From DATBLE01 sp046735055 (GTDB lineage Bacteria; Actinomycetota; Thermoleophilia; Gaiellales; Gaiellaceae): 8,993 bases of DNA. The number at the start of each line of letters is the position of its first letter. The stretch's first letter is position 1. The notes below the pieces were generated by a model. It saw nothing but the letters and a program-made list of their open reading frames with translations. It did no database searches and was not told the DNA's origin. The DNA lies in assembly GCA_046735055.1 (NCBI GenBank), contig JBKPSO010000039.1:1-8993 (forward strand). The letters are read 5' to 3'. Shown here piece by piece: positions 1 through 6,971 of the stretch. The translations under genes were made by a program, and so were the position numbers.

Positions 1-11
1 AGGCTCACCGT

Positions 12-428
12 GTGAAGCACGCCCGCAAGGAGCTCTGGTTCGAGGTCCCGGAGCGTCGCGCGTACCTCAACATCACGCCGCAGGTCGAGGAATTCGTCCG
101 CGAGAGCGGGATCGCGAATGGACTGTGTCTCGTGAACCCGATGCACATCACCGCCGCCGTCTTCGTCAACGACGACGAGGCGGGGTTGATCCAGGACATC
201 GACGAGTGGCTCGAGCGGCTTGCCCCGCACGAGCCGGTCGCGCACTACCGCCACAACGTCGGCGAGGACAATGCCGACGCGCACCTGAAGCGGCAGCTGA
301 TGGCCCATCAGGTCGTCCTCGCGATCACCGACACCCGCCTCGACCTCGGGCCGTGGGAGCAGGTCTTCTACGCCGAGTTCGACGGCCGGCGGCGCAAGCG
401 CGTCCTGCTGAAGGCGATCGGCGACTGA
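12..428 (+). CDS. yjbQ: YjbQ/UPF0047 family protein (secondary thiamine-phosphate synthase-like)
   Basis: This is a complete 138-residue protein, the usual length for the YjbQ/UPF0047 family of small beta-rich cytoplasmic proteins. The family is annotated as secondary thiamine-phosphate synthase because some members complement thiE mutants weakly; its true physiological role is unsettled. Seen in the sequence: an N-terminal KELWFEVPERRAYLNIT block (residues 6-22), the MHITAAVFVNDDE block with His45 (44-56), a YRHNVGEDNADAHLK segment with His81 and His91 (79-93), and the C-terminal GPWEQVFYAEFDGRRRKR block (113-130). These match the family signature in order and spacing. The GTG start was chosen because the N-terminus aligns with the family without extension; no in-frame stop is visible in the 11 bases before it, so a start outside the window cannot be excluded. 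A hairpin and a new promoter follow, so it probably is not part of the sugar operon. Confidence 0.9.
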   Translation: MKHARKELWFEVPERRAYLNITPQVEEFVRESGIANGLCLVNPMHITAAVFVNDDEAGLIQDIDEWLERLAPHEPVAHYRHNVGEDNADAHLKRQLMAHQVVLAITDTRLDLGPWEQVFYAEFDGRRRKRVLLKAIGD

Positions 429-446
429 TCGCCGCCGGCGGGGCCT

Positions 447-473
447 GGGCCGGCACCGGAGAGACACCGGCCC
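447..473 (+). terminator. GC-rich hairpin after the yjbQ-like gene
   Basis: A 7-bp perfect inverted repeat (GGGCCGG at 447-453, CCGGCCC at 467-473) encloses a 13-nt loop, 18 nt after the yjbQ-like stop codon. It lies just before the predicted -35 box of the next unit. There is no U-tract after it, so it is a weak intrinsic terminator candidate at best and may only separate the two transcripts. Confidence 0.4.
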
Positions 474-475
474 GA

Positions 476-503
476 TTGACGAAAGGCGATCCTCCCGTTT
501 AAG
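476..503 (+). promoter_or_regulatory. Predicted sigma70-like promoter for the plus-strand dehydratase-SDR unit
   Basis: A TTGACG -35-like box (476-481) is followed after 16 bp by a TTTAAG -10-like box (498-503). This predicts transcription starting near 510 and a leader of about 40 nt before the ATG at 550. The -35 matches the consensus at 5 of 6 positions and the -10 at 4 of 6. It sits in the only gap able to hold a promoter for this unit. The prediction rests on the motifs alone. Confidence 0.4.
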
Positions 504-506
504 CTG

Positions 507-522
507 CTGGAACCGTTACCAG
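507..522 (+). promoter_or_regulatory. CG-centred dyad, LacI-family-like operator
   Basis: The sequence CTGGAACCGTTACCAG is an imperfect palindrome: 6 of 8 base pairs are symmetric and the centre is CG, as in many LacI/GalR-family operators. It covers the predicted transcription start, where a bound repressor would block initiation. Its left half, CTGGAACCG, matches the CCGGAAACG repeats near 8204 and 8232 at 7 of 9 positions. No regulator gene is in the window. Confidence 0.45.
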
Positions 523-549
523 AACTGGCGACGAAGGCCACAGGGGGCA

Positions 550-1701
550 ATGTCTGTCGCGCACGACCTCGCCGCGGCCGCCACGCGGACGCGGCTGACG
601 ATCCAGTCGATCGAGACGATTCCGATCCGGGTGCCCCTCGCGCGGACCTACAAGGGCAGCGGCTACCAGATGACCCACCGTTCGACGCTCATCACCCGCG
701 TGGTCACGGACGACGGCCTGGTCGGCGAGGCGTACGCGGGCGACGAGGACGCAGGGCTGGGGGAGATCGACCGGATCGTCCGGGAGGAGATCTGCCCTCC
801 CCTCGTCGGCGAGGATGCTCTGGCGGTCGAGCGCCTCTGGGAGCTCGCCCGGCCCGCGACGTTCAACATCCTCCGCGACCGCAGGCTCGGCCTCGTCGCC
901 TGCGCCTGCGTCGACACGGCGATCTGGGACCTGATCGGAAAGGCGTTCGGCCAGCCGCTCTGGCGGCTCTGGGGCGGCTACCGCAACCGCCTGCCGATGA
1001 TCGGGATCGGCGGGTACTACGGCGCCGACGCGGACATCGGGGCGGAGGTCGCGGATCTGAGGGAGCGCGGGCTCGCGGGGATGAAGTTCAAGGTCGGCGG
1101 GCTCTCGCCGGAGGAGGACGCGGAGCGGTTCCGCACCGCCCGCGGGGCGGCCGGCCCCGACTTCGTCCTCGCCGCTGACGCGAACCAGGGGTGGACGCCC
1201 CAGGAGGCGATCCGCTTCGCGCGCCTCGTCGAGGACTGCGACCTGCTCTGGTTCGAGGAGCCGTGCCGATGGCACAACGACCGCCGGGCGATGCGAGACG
1301 TGCGGCTGGTCGCCGGCTGCCGCGTGTGTGCCGGACAGAGCGAGTTCGCGGCCGTCGGCTGCATCGACCTGATGCTCGAGGGCGCGATCGACGTCTGCAA
1401 CTTCGACGCGTCCTGGAGCGGAGGCCCGACGGAGTGGCGACGGGTCGCGGCGACGGCGCTCGCGCTGGACGTCGCGATGGGCCACCACGAGGAGCCGCAG
1501 GTGGCGAGCCACCTGCTCGCCTCCATCCCGCACGGCCTGTACGTCGAGTGCTTCCACCCCGACCGCGACCCGATCTGGTGGAACCTGATCGCCAACCGGC
1601 CGCCGCTGCGCGACGGGCAGATCGAGCTCTCGGACGCACCCGGGCTCGGCTGGGAGCTGGACGGCGACTACATCGAGCGCCATCGCGTCGCGCTGACGTG
1701 A
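550..1701 (+). CDS. Enolase-superfamily enzyme, mandelate racemase subgroup (probable sugar-acid dehydratase)
   Basis: A 383-residue cytoplasmic enzyme with the two-domain layout of the enolase superfamily: an N-terminal capping domain (about 17-130) and a barrel domain. Members abstract the proton next to a carboxylate using a Mg2+-stabilised enolate. Visible active-site parts are KFK at 179-181 (Lys179/Lys181, the KxK motif), the metal ligand Asp210 in DANQGW, Glu236 in WFEEP, Glu265 in AGQSEF, and an Asp286/His313 dyad (NFDASW; GHHEEP). Lys179 to Asp210 (31), Asp210 to Glu236 (26) and Asp286 to His313 (27) equal the spacings in mandelate racemase. KxK plus a His-Asp dyad places it in the mandelate racemase subgroup, which includes acid-sugar dehydratases, racemases and cycloisomerases; the substrate cannot be read from the sequence. 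The ATG has a purine-rich AGGGGG site 2 nt upstream. The stop overlaps the next gene by GTGA, implying translational coupling to an SDR. Confidence 0.9.
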   Translation: MSVAHDLAAAATRTRLTIQSIETIPIRVPLARTYKGSGYQMTHRSTLITRVVTDDGLVGEAYAGDEDAGLGEIDRIVREEICPPLVGEDALAVERLWELARPATFNILRDRRLGLVACACVDTAIWDLIGKAFGQPLWRLWGGYRNRLPMIGIGGYYGADADIGAEVADLRERGLAGMKFKVGGLSPEEDAERFRTARGAAGPDFVLAADANQGWTPQEAIRFARLVEDCDLLWFEEPCRWHNDRRAMRDVRLVAGCRVCAGQSEFAAVGCIDLMLEGAIDVCNFDASWSGGPTEWRRVAATALALDVAMGHHEEPQVASHLLASIPHGLYVECFHPDRDPIWWNLIANRPPLRDGQIELSDAPGLGWELDGDYIERHRVALT

Positions 1702-2459
1702 GCTGGCTCGGCATCGAAGGAAAGGGCGTCGTGGTCACCGGCGCCGCCGGCGGGATCGGCAGCGCAACGGCCCGCATGTTCGCCCAGGAGGGAGCCCGTG
1801 TCCTCGCCGTCGACATCGAGCAGGACGCGGTCGAGGCGGTCGCCTCGACGTTCCCCGAGCCTGACCGGCACCTTGCGCTCGGCGCCGACCTGCGCGACCT
1901 GGCCGGCCACGACCCGCTCCTGCGCCGCGCGGCCGAGGCGTTCGGCACCTTCGACGTCCTCGCCCACTGCGCGGCCGTCCTGCGTCGGCGGTTCACGATC
2001 GACGAGGTGACCGAGGACGACTGGGATTTCCAGATCGGGGTGAACCTGAAGGCGACCTTCTTCCTCAACCGCACGGCCGCGACTCTGCTCAGGGACCAGG
2101 GCCGCGGCGGACGGATCGTCAACTTCAGCTCGCAGGGCTGGTGGACGGGCGGCTTCGGCGGCTCGGTCGTCTACGCGGCGAGCAAGGGAGGCATCACCTC
2201 GATGACCCGCGGTCTCGCCCGCACCTATGCGAAGGACGGGATCACGGTCAACGTCGTCTCCCCGGGCGGCGTGGACACGCCGATGATGACGGCGAACCAG
2301 ACCGACGAGCAGCTGCGCGGATTCCTGGAGATGGTCCCGATCGGCCGGCTCGCAACCCCGGAGGAGATCGCGGGCGCAGTCGTCTTCCTCGCCTCCGAGC
2401 AGGGGCGCTACATCACCGGCGCGACGCTGAACATCAGCGGCGGCCAGCTCATGTACTGA
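1698..2459 (+). CDS. SDR-family NAD(P)-dependent oxidoreductase
   Basis: A 253-residue classical short-chain dehydrogenase/reductase, of standard length. It has the Rossmann motif TGAAGGIG (14-21), Asp39 at the end of the second strand (pointing to NAD+ rather than NADP+), Asp64 in GADLRD, Asn116, Ser145, and the catalytic YAASK with Tyr159 and Lys163. The C-terminus carries the usual VFLASEQGRYITGATLNISGG segment. Two departures are visible: the normal NNAG motif reads HCAA (90-93), and Ser145 to Tyr159 is 14 residues instead of the common 13. The GTG start at 1698 overlaps the upstream stop; upstream in-frame sequence is the shadow of the dehydratase gene. Annotation as a FabG-like reductase would be generic. 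Given the coupling, it probably oxidises a sugar, a sugar acid, or the 2-keto-3-deoxy product of its neighbour. Confidence 0.9.
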   Translation: MSWLGIEGKGVVVTGAAGGIGSATARMFAQEGARVLAVDIEQDAVEAVASTFPEPDRHLALGADLRDLAGHDPLLRRAAEAFGTFDVLAHCAAVLRRRFTIDEVTEDDWDFQIGVNLKATFFLNRTAATLLRDQGRGGRIVNFSSQGWWTGGFGGSVVYAASKGGITSMTRGLARTYAKDGITVNVVSPGGVDTPMMTANQTDEQLRGFLEMVPIGRLATPEEIAGAVVFLASEQGRYITGATLNISGGQLMY

Positions 2460-2475
2460 CGCCCCGGGCTCGGCC
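2460..2475. other. 16-bp convergent gene junction without a visible terminator
   Basis: The stop codons of the two convergent SDR genes are separated by 16 bp. There is a short GC palindrome (CCCGGG) but no stem-loop followed by a T-tract on either strand. Transcripts from the two sides are therefore likely to run into each other's 3' ends. Confidence 0.6.
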
Positions 2476-3213
2476 TTACGAGCCCAGCCAGCCGGGCGCG
2501 GCCCCGATCCCCTGCACCGTCCAGCCGCCGTCGGCGACGACGACCTGGCCGGTGACGTAGGAGGCGTCGTCCGAGGCGAGGAAGCGGACGACGCGGGCGA
2601 TCTCCTCCGGTTGCGCCAGCCTGCCCATCGGTACGCGCGCGAGCATCCAGTCCTCCTGGAGCGACCCGTTGTCGATTGCCTGCTGGACGAGCTGCGTGCG
2701 GGTGAAGCCGGGTGCGACGGCGTTGACCCGGATCCCGAGCGGCGCGAGCTCGACGGCCATCACGCGCGTCAGCGCTCCGAGCGCCGCCTTGGCCGCCGAG
2801 TAGGGCCCGCGCCCGGGCAGGCCGACGAACGCCGCGGTGGAGGCGACATGGACGACCGCCCCGGAGCCGTTCGCGCGCATCTTCGGCACCGCCTGCGAGT
2901 TGCAGAGGAACGACCCGTTCAGGTGCGTGCCCAGCACCGCCTGCCACTGCTCGTAGGCGAGCTCGCCGATCAGGCCGACCCGCTGGATGCCTGCGTTGTT
3001 GACGAGCACGTCGACGCGCTCGAGGGGCTTGAAGGCAGCACTGACGCTCTCGGGGTCCGTGATGTCGCAGTGGAGGTATCGGCAACCCTCGCGGGGCTGC
3101 TCGCACTCGACCAGGTCGAGCGAGACGAGGTCGTCGCCGACCTCGCGGAAGGCGCCGACGATCGCGTCGCCGATCCCGCGGGCGCCGCCCGTGACGACGA
3201 CCACCCTGCTCAC
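2476..3213 (-). CDS. SDR-family NAD(P)-dependent oxidoreductase
   Basis: A 245-residue classical SDR, the last gene of the minus-strand operon. It has the Rossmann motif TGGARGIG (8-15), Asp33 after the second strand (NAD+ preference expected), Asp50 in HCDITD, the NNAG motif (72-75), Asn99, Ser125, Tyr138 and Lys142 in YSAAK. Ser-Tyr spacing is the usual 13. The segment RFLASDDASYVTGQVVVADGG and a C-terminal tail rich in Gly/Trp close the protein. The GTG start at 3213 overlaps the dehydratase stop by GTGA, the same junction as in the plus-strand pair. It differs clearly from the other SDR at the NNAG site and around the active-site Ser, so the two are not a recent duplication. By context it is a sugar, sugar-acid or 2-keto-3-deoxy-acid dehydrogenase; in the diketo-hydrolase pathways such an SDR oxidises the dehydratase product. 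Confidence 0.9.
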   Translation of the reverse strand: MSRVVVVTGGARGIGDAIVGAFREVGDDLVSLDLVECEQPREGCRYLHCDITDPESVSAAFKPLERVDVLVNNAGIQRVGLIGELAYEQWQAVLGTHLNGSFLCNSQAVPKMRANGSGAVVHVASTAAFVGLPGRGPYSAAKAALGALTRVMAVELAPLGIRVNAVAPGFTRTQLVQQAIDNGSLQEDWMLARVPMGRLAQPEEIARVVRFLASDDASYVTGQVVVADGGWTVQGIGAAPGWLGS

Positions 3214-4340
3214 GAGAACGCGTACGTGCGCAGGACGCTCTCCTTCGGCTCGACGCCGAGACCCGGGCCGCGCGGCACCTCGATGAACCCGCCCTGCTGC
3301 GCGAAGGGCTCGTCGACGAGCTCGTGCTGCATCGGGTTGGGGTCGGGCTTGAGCTCCTGGAGCAGGCAGCGGGGCGTGATCGCCGAGAGCGCGATCGAGG
3401 CGGCGGTGTTGACGGCGCTCGACCAGGCGTGCGAATTGAACCAGACGTCGTTCGCCTCGACGGTCTCGATCACCTTCAGCGTGCCGGTGATCCCCTCGGC
3501 GCGGCCGATGTCGCAGCCGACGACGTCGACGATGCCGGTCTCGACGAACTCCTTGAATCCGCGCGGCTCCCACTCGCGCTCGCCGGTGGCGATCAGGGTC
3601 TTGCAGTGCTGCCGCAGCACGCGGAAGCCGCGGATGTCGCTCGGCTCGAGCGGCTCCTCGATCCACGTCAGCCCGCGCTCCTCGAACGCGTTCGTGCGCC
3701 GGATCGCGTCCGCCACGGTCCAGGGCAGCGACTGGCCCCGGTCCATCATCAGCATGGCATCGGGCCCGATCGCCTCCCGGAGCAGCCGGACGAACTCGAC
3801 GTCGCGCGCGATCTCGTACCCGAGACGGGCGTCGCCGCGCTTGCCCATGCCGATCTTGACCCCCTGGTAGCCCTCCTCGCGGACGTAGCGGCCGTGGCGC
3901 TCGGCCTCGTATTCGATCGAGGCGTTGAAGGCGTGCGTCGAGGCGATCGCCGGCAGCCGTTCGCGGTGGGCGCCGCCGACCAGGTTGACGAGCGGCTGCC
4001 CGAGCAGCTTGCCCTTCAGGTCCCAGAGGGCGATGTCGATCGCCGACAGGGCGAACGAAGCAACGCCTCCTCTGTAGCCGTACCACCAGGTGTGCGCCTT
4101 GATCTTCCGCCAGACGTCGACGTTCTCCATCGGGTCACGACCGACGACCAGCTCGGCCATCTCCTCGACGAGCTGCACCGTCGCCCGCGTCGAGCCCGGG
4201 AACTGGGTGATCGCCTCGCCCCAGCCGACGGTGCCGTCGTCGGCCTCGACCCGCGCGAACACGAGGTAACGGGTGTTGTCGTTGTCGTTCGGCTCCGGAT
4301 AGGAGACCGCGAACGGCGTGACGCCTGTGACTCGTGCCAT
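3210..4340 (-). CDS. Mandelate racemase/muconate lactonizing family protein (probable sugar-acid dehydratase)
   Basis: A 376-residue enolase-superfamily enzyme. The capping domain runs through VASFALSAIDIALWDLKGK (93-111) and is followed by the barrel. Recognisable active-site positions are Lys162 in VKIGMGKRG, Asp200 in MMDRG, Glu228 in WIEEPL, Glu254 in TGEREW, and the Asp277/His304 dyad (GCDIGRAEG; NSHAWSS). Spacings Glu228-Glu254 (26), Glu254-Asp277 (23) and Asp277-His304 (27) fit mandelate racemase. The second lysine of KxK is Gly164, and the DxN metal motif is DxG. These changes, with the C-terminal NPMQHELVDEP block, set it apart from the plus-strand enzyme; L-rhamnonate dehydratase also lacks a standard KxK, so a rhamnonate-like dehydratase is possible but unproven. 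The ATG lies 8 nt after the ATPase stop, with an AGGACAGG site overlapping that stop. The gene is coupled to the downstream SDR by GTGA. Confidence 0.9.
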   Translation of the reverse strand: MARVTGVTPFAVSYPEPNDNDNTRYLVFARVEADDGTVGWGEAITQFPGSTRATVQLVEEMAELVVGRDPMENVDVWRKIKAHTWWYGYRGGVASFALSAIDIALWDLKGKLLGQPLVNLVGGAHRERLPAIASTHAFNASIEYEAERHGRYVREEGYQGVKIGMGKRGDARLGYEIARDVEFVRLLREAIGPDAMLMMDRGQSLPWTVADAIRRTNAFEERGLTWIEEPLEPSDIRGFRVLRQHCKTLIATGEREWEPRGFKEFVETGIVDVVGCDIGRAEGITGTLKVIETVEANDVWFNSHAWSSAVNTAASIALSAITPRCLLQELKPDPNPMQHELVDEPFAQQGGFIEVPRGPGLGVEPKESVLRTYAFS

Positions 4341-4348
4341 GACCTGTC

Positions 4349-5845
4349 CTATGTTCCTCCGTGCGTCTCGAGGCTGGCAACCGCCTTCGCGAGCGCCTCC
4401 ATGTCGGCAAATGCGGCGACCTGGAATGGAGATGAGAGGCGGCCGCGGGAGACGACGTGCACGATGTCCGCCACCTCGTAGACCTCGGGGATCTCCGTGC
4501 AGAAGAGCAAGACGGTTCCTCCGTCGGCAGCGAACCCACGGAGGATCTCGTAGATCTCGGCCTTGCTGGAGATGTCCACCCCGCGGGTCGGCTCCTCCAG
4601 CACGAGCACTTCGGGCTTGGACCCGACCGCGGAGGCGATCGCGACCTTCTGCTGATTCCCTCCGCTCAGGGAACGGATCCCGATGTCGATCCCCGCCGAC
4701 TTGATCTGGAAGCTCGCTCGGAGCTCCTCGGCGTAGGTCCGCATCTTCCGCCGGCGGAGACCGAGGACGCCCCGCGAGATCTCATCGTCCAACCGGATCA
4801 CGAGGTTCTCCCCGACGCTCAGATTGCCGAACAGCCCGGCTGCGTGATCGGCGGCGACGAAGCTCACGTGCCTCTGAATCTGTGGCAGTCGCACAGCGCG
4901 TCCCCCGACCCTGATCCGCCCCTGCACGCGCCGGAGGCCCGCGCATGCACGCACGATCTCGCGCGCCCCGGATCCCTCGACGCCGATCAAGGCCGTCACC
5001 AGGCCCTTCCGGACGCGGAAGTCGAGAGGCTGAAAGGCCCGCTTGTGGTCGACCAGCCCGATGAGCTCGAAGCCCTGCCCGTCCGAGTGGGCGCCGTTCG
5101 TAGCGGCGGCGCTCTCGCCGGCAGGGGTCGTGTCCAGGCCACGGACGAGCGTCTCGGCGATGTCCTCGGCCGTCCGGTCGGCGTCTTGGAGGAGACGCAC
5201 GCACCGGCCGTCGATGATCACGGCGATTCGGTCGGAGTTCGCGGCGAGCTCGGTGAGCCGGTGCGAGATCAGCATGACGACGTGTCCCGCATCGGCAAGC
5301 TGCCGGATGAAGCGGAAAAACTCGGCCGACTCACCGGGCGTGAGGGCCGAGTTCGGCTCGTCGAACAGCATCACCCGCGCCCTGTGCACGAGCGCACGGG
5401 TGATCTCCGTTCGTTGCCGGACCGCAAGGCCGAGCTCGCCGAGCACCCTGTCGCGGAGCTCCTTGTGGATGCCGAGATCTTCGAGCAACAGGTGGTCGGC
5501 CTTCTTGACCTTCGGCCAGCGCCAGCCGCTCTCCTCGTACCCGGCGAGGATGTTCTCCCCGACCGTGAGGTTCGGGAAGACCTGCGGCTCCTGGTGAACG
5601 ACCGCCACGCGGTTCGAGCCGAACTCGCTCGACCACGGGCTGCCGTCGACGAGGATCTCGCCGTCGTCCCGATCTACTTCCCCGGCCAGGATCTTGACCA
5701 TGGTGCTCTTTCCGGCCCCGTTCGGGCCCGCCACGCCGAGGATCTCCCCGGGGTGGGCGTCGAGGTCGAGGCCGTCCAGGGCGACGGTGTCCCCGTACCG
5801 CTTGCGCAGCCCACGGATGCGCACACCAAGCTGCTCTGCGCTCAT
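4349..5845 (-). CDS. Sugar ABC transporter ATP-binding protein with two fused nucleotide-binding domains (RbsA/MglA type)
   Basis: A 498-residue protein, the normal length for the fused-ATPase family that powers monosaccharide import at the inner membrane face. Domain 1 has Walker A GPNGAGKST (40-48), Q-loop Gln85, Walker B LFDEP (160-164) and switch His195. Domain 2 has an atypical Walker A GVEGSGARE (288-296), a perfect signature LSGGNQQ (393-399) and Walker B LEEP (416-419). The domain 1 signature, usually LSxGxxQ, reads LGLAVRQ (138-144), so the Ser-Gly core is missing. The composite site formed by Walker A of domain 1 and the signature of domain 2 is intact, while the other site has lost both halves. 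The start is the ATG that shares one base with the permease stop (TGATG). There is no clear ribosome binding site, so translation probably depends on coupling. Confidence 0.95.
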   Translation of the reverse strand: MSAEQLGVRIRGLRKRYGDTVALDGLDLDAHPGEILGVAGPNGAGKSTMVKILAGEVDRDDGEILVDGSPWSSEFGSNRVAVVHQEPQVFPNLTVGENILAGYEESGWRWPKVKKADHLLLEDLGIHKELRDRVLGELGLAVRQRTEITRALVHRARVMLFDEPNSALTPGESAEFFRFIRQLADAGHVVMLISHRLTELAANSDRIAVIIDGRCVRLLQDADRTAEDIAETLVRGLDTTPAGESAAATNGAHSDGQGFELIGLVDHKRAFQPLDFRVRKGLVTALIGVEGSGAREIVRACAGLRRVQGRIRVGGRAVRLPQIQRHVSFVAADHAAGLFGNLSVGENLVIRLDDEISRGVLGLRRRKMRTYAEELRASFQIKSAGIDIGIRSLSGGNQQKVAIASAVGSKPEVLVLEEPTRGVDISSKAEIYEILRGFAADGGTVLLFCTEIPEVYEVADIVHVVSRGRLSSPFQVAAFADMEALAKAVASLETHGGT

Positions 5846-6891
5846 CAGGCTCGTCTGCTCGTCAGTCTGTCGATCACCACCGCGCCCACGGTGACCGACC
5901 CCAGCAGGAGCTGCTGGGCGAACGGGCCGGCGGCGATCAGCGCGAAACCGTTGGCCAGGACGGCGAGCAAGAGCGCGCCGGTGACCGTACCGATTGCGCT
6001 GCCCTTGCCGCCGGAAAGGCTCGCGCCGCCGATGATGACCGCGGCGAAGACGGGGAAGAGATAGCTCTGGCCGTCGTTGGGACCGGCCGAGCCGACGAAG
6101 GAGAAGTCGAGGAGCCCGGCAAGGCAGGCCATGCATGCGCAGATGACGAAGGCCAGGAAGATGTAACGCCTGACCGGGAGCCTGACGATCTCGGCCGCCG
6201 ACCGGCTGCCGCCGATCGCCTTCAGCCGGAAGCCGAACAGCGTCCGGCTGAGCAGGAATGAGAACACGAACAGGAGCGCGATCGTCCAGAGCCCCTGCTC
6301 GGGGAAGTCGCCCGGGAGGGCTGCGTTGCCGAGATTCTTGAAGAAGCTGACGTCGCCCGTCGGGACTGTGTGGCCCTCGGGCGGGTAATCGTAGGCGAGG
6401 TTCTGGGTCTGGCCTACGTAGAGCGTGAAGCCGAACACGAGCGTGCTCGAGCCCAGCGTCGCGATGAACGACGGGATCTTGACGACGGCGGTGAAGAACG
6501 CGTTGAAGAGGCCGACGGCGATTGCGGCGAGAAATGCGACGAGAATCGCGACGTAGACGGACACGCCGTGCGTGATCCAGAGGACTGCGACGATGTTCGT
6601 GCTGAGCCCGTAGACGGCCGCGAAGGAGAGGTCGATCTCCCCGGCGACGATCACCAGTGTGAGGCCGAACCCCATGATCGCGATCGTGCTGAGGCCGCGG
6701 AGAATGCCGAGGAGGTTGCTGGTGACGAGCAAGTCGCCGTGGGTGCGCACGCTGAAGTACGCACCGACGATGACGACCGCGAGCGTGACCCCCCCGAGGC
6801 GAGCGAGTGTCGCGCGCGTCCGGCCGAAACGATGCCGGCTCTGCGACGGAGCGGTTACGGGTGCGGCGATGTCTTCGGAGAGATTCGTCAT
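5845..6891 (-). CDS. Sugar ABC transporter permease (RbsC/BPD_transp_2 type)
   Basis: A 348-residue integral membrane protein with about eight to ten hydrophobic segments, beginning near residues 33-48 and 65-83, after a 32-residue cytoplasmic N-terminus rich in Arg. Family marks are GEIDLS (84-89, corresponding to GGIDLS of RbsC), the loop GFRLKAIGGSRSAAEI that contacts the ATPase, and GGASLSGGKGSAIGT near the C-terminus. It is the only permease in the cluster, so the channel is expected to be a homodimer, as for ribose importers. The ATG at 6891 was chosen because an in-frame TAG lies 36 nt upstream with no other start between. No ribosome binding site sits close to it, which is odd for a gene that does not overlap its upstream neighbour. 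The stop overlaps the ATPase start by one base. Confidence 0.95.
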   Translation of the reverse strand: MTNLSEDIAAPVTAPSQSRHRFGRTRATLARLGGVTLAVVIVGAYFSVRTHGDLLVTSNLLGILRGLSTIAIMGFGLTLVIVAGEIDLSFAAVYGLSTNIVAVLWITHGVSVYVAILVAFLAAIAVGLFNAFFTAVVKIPSFIATLGSSTLVFGFTLYVGQTQNLAYDYPPEGHTVPTGDVSFFKNLGNAALPGDFPEQGLWTIALLFVFSFLLSRTLFGFRLKAIGGSRSAAEIVRLPVRRYIFLAFVICACMACLAGLLDFSFVGSAGPNDGQSYLFPVFAAVIIGGASLSGGKGSAIGTVTGALLLAVLANGFALIAAGPFAQQLLLGSVTVGAVVIDRLTSRRA

Positions 6892-6908
6892 GTCGACGTG
6901 AGCGTCGT

Positions 6909-6943
6909 GGGGCGGTCCCGTGGCGACCTACGTGGGCCGCCCC
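6909..6943 (-). promoter_or_regulatory. Strong intercistronic hairpin between binding-protein and permease genes
   Basis: GGGGCGG (6909-6915) pairs with CCGCCCC (6937-6943); after a one-base bulge, CCC (6917-6919) pairs with GGG (6934-6936), giving 10 bp of almost pure GC. There is no T-tract on the minus-strand side. Such hairpins between a binding-protein gene and its permease often protect the upstream mRNA or attenuate read-through, giving excess binding protein. That role is inferred here. Confidence 0.55.
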
Positions 6944-6954
6944 CCGACGGCGTT

Positions 6955-6963
6955 TCTCCTTTT
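6955..6963 (-). promoter_or_regulatory. Unassigned ribosome-binding-site-like sequence
   Basis: On the minus strand AAAAGGAGA lies 8 nt after the binding-protein stop codon. It is a strong Shine-Dalgarno match, but the next start codon, the permease ATG at 6891, is more than 60 nt away, beyond the hairpin. No ATG, GTG or TTG follows at a usable distance. It is either a chance match, a leftover of a lost gene, or a standby site. Confidence 0.3.
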
Positions 6964-6971
6964 GGTGCTGC

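Noticed and set aside
432..441. Perfect 10-bp palindrome CCGCCGGCGG
   Set aside because: It is too short and too GC-rich to stand out from background; no loop or partner site supports a function.
499..1683. Long open frame on the minus strand across the plus-strand dehydratase gene
   Set aside because: Its product is low-complexity, rich in Arg, Ala, Asp and Val, with no family motif. It is the GC-driven antisense shadow of a gene with a clear enzyme signature.
1191..1697. Upstream in-frame extension of the plus-strand SDR inside the dehydratase gene
   Set aside because: The extension is an Arg/Ala-rich out-of-frame reading of the dehydratase. The Rossmann motif begins 13 residues after the GTG at 1698, as expected for an SDR start.
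3324..6064. Long plus-strand open frames across the second dehydratase and the ATPase genes
   Set aside because: They are antisense to genes with full Walker, signature and enolase motifs. The translations are compositionally biased and show no recognisable domain.
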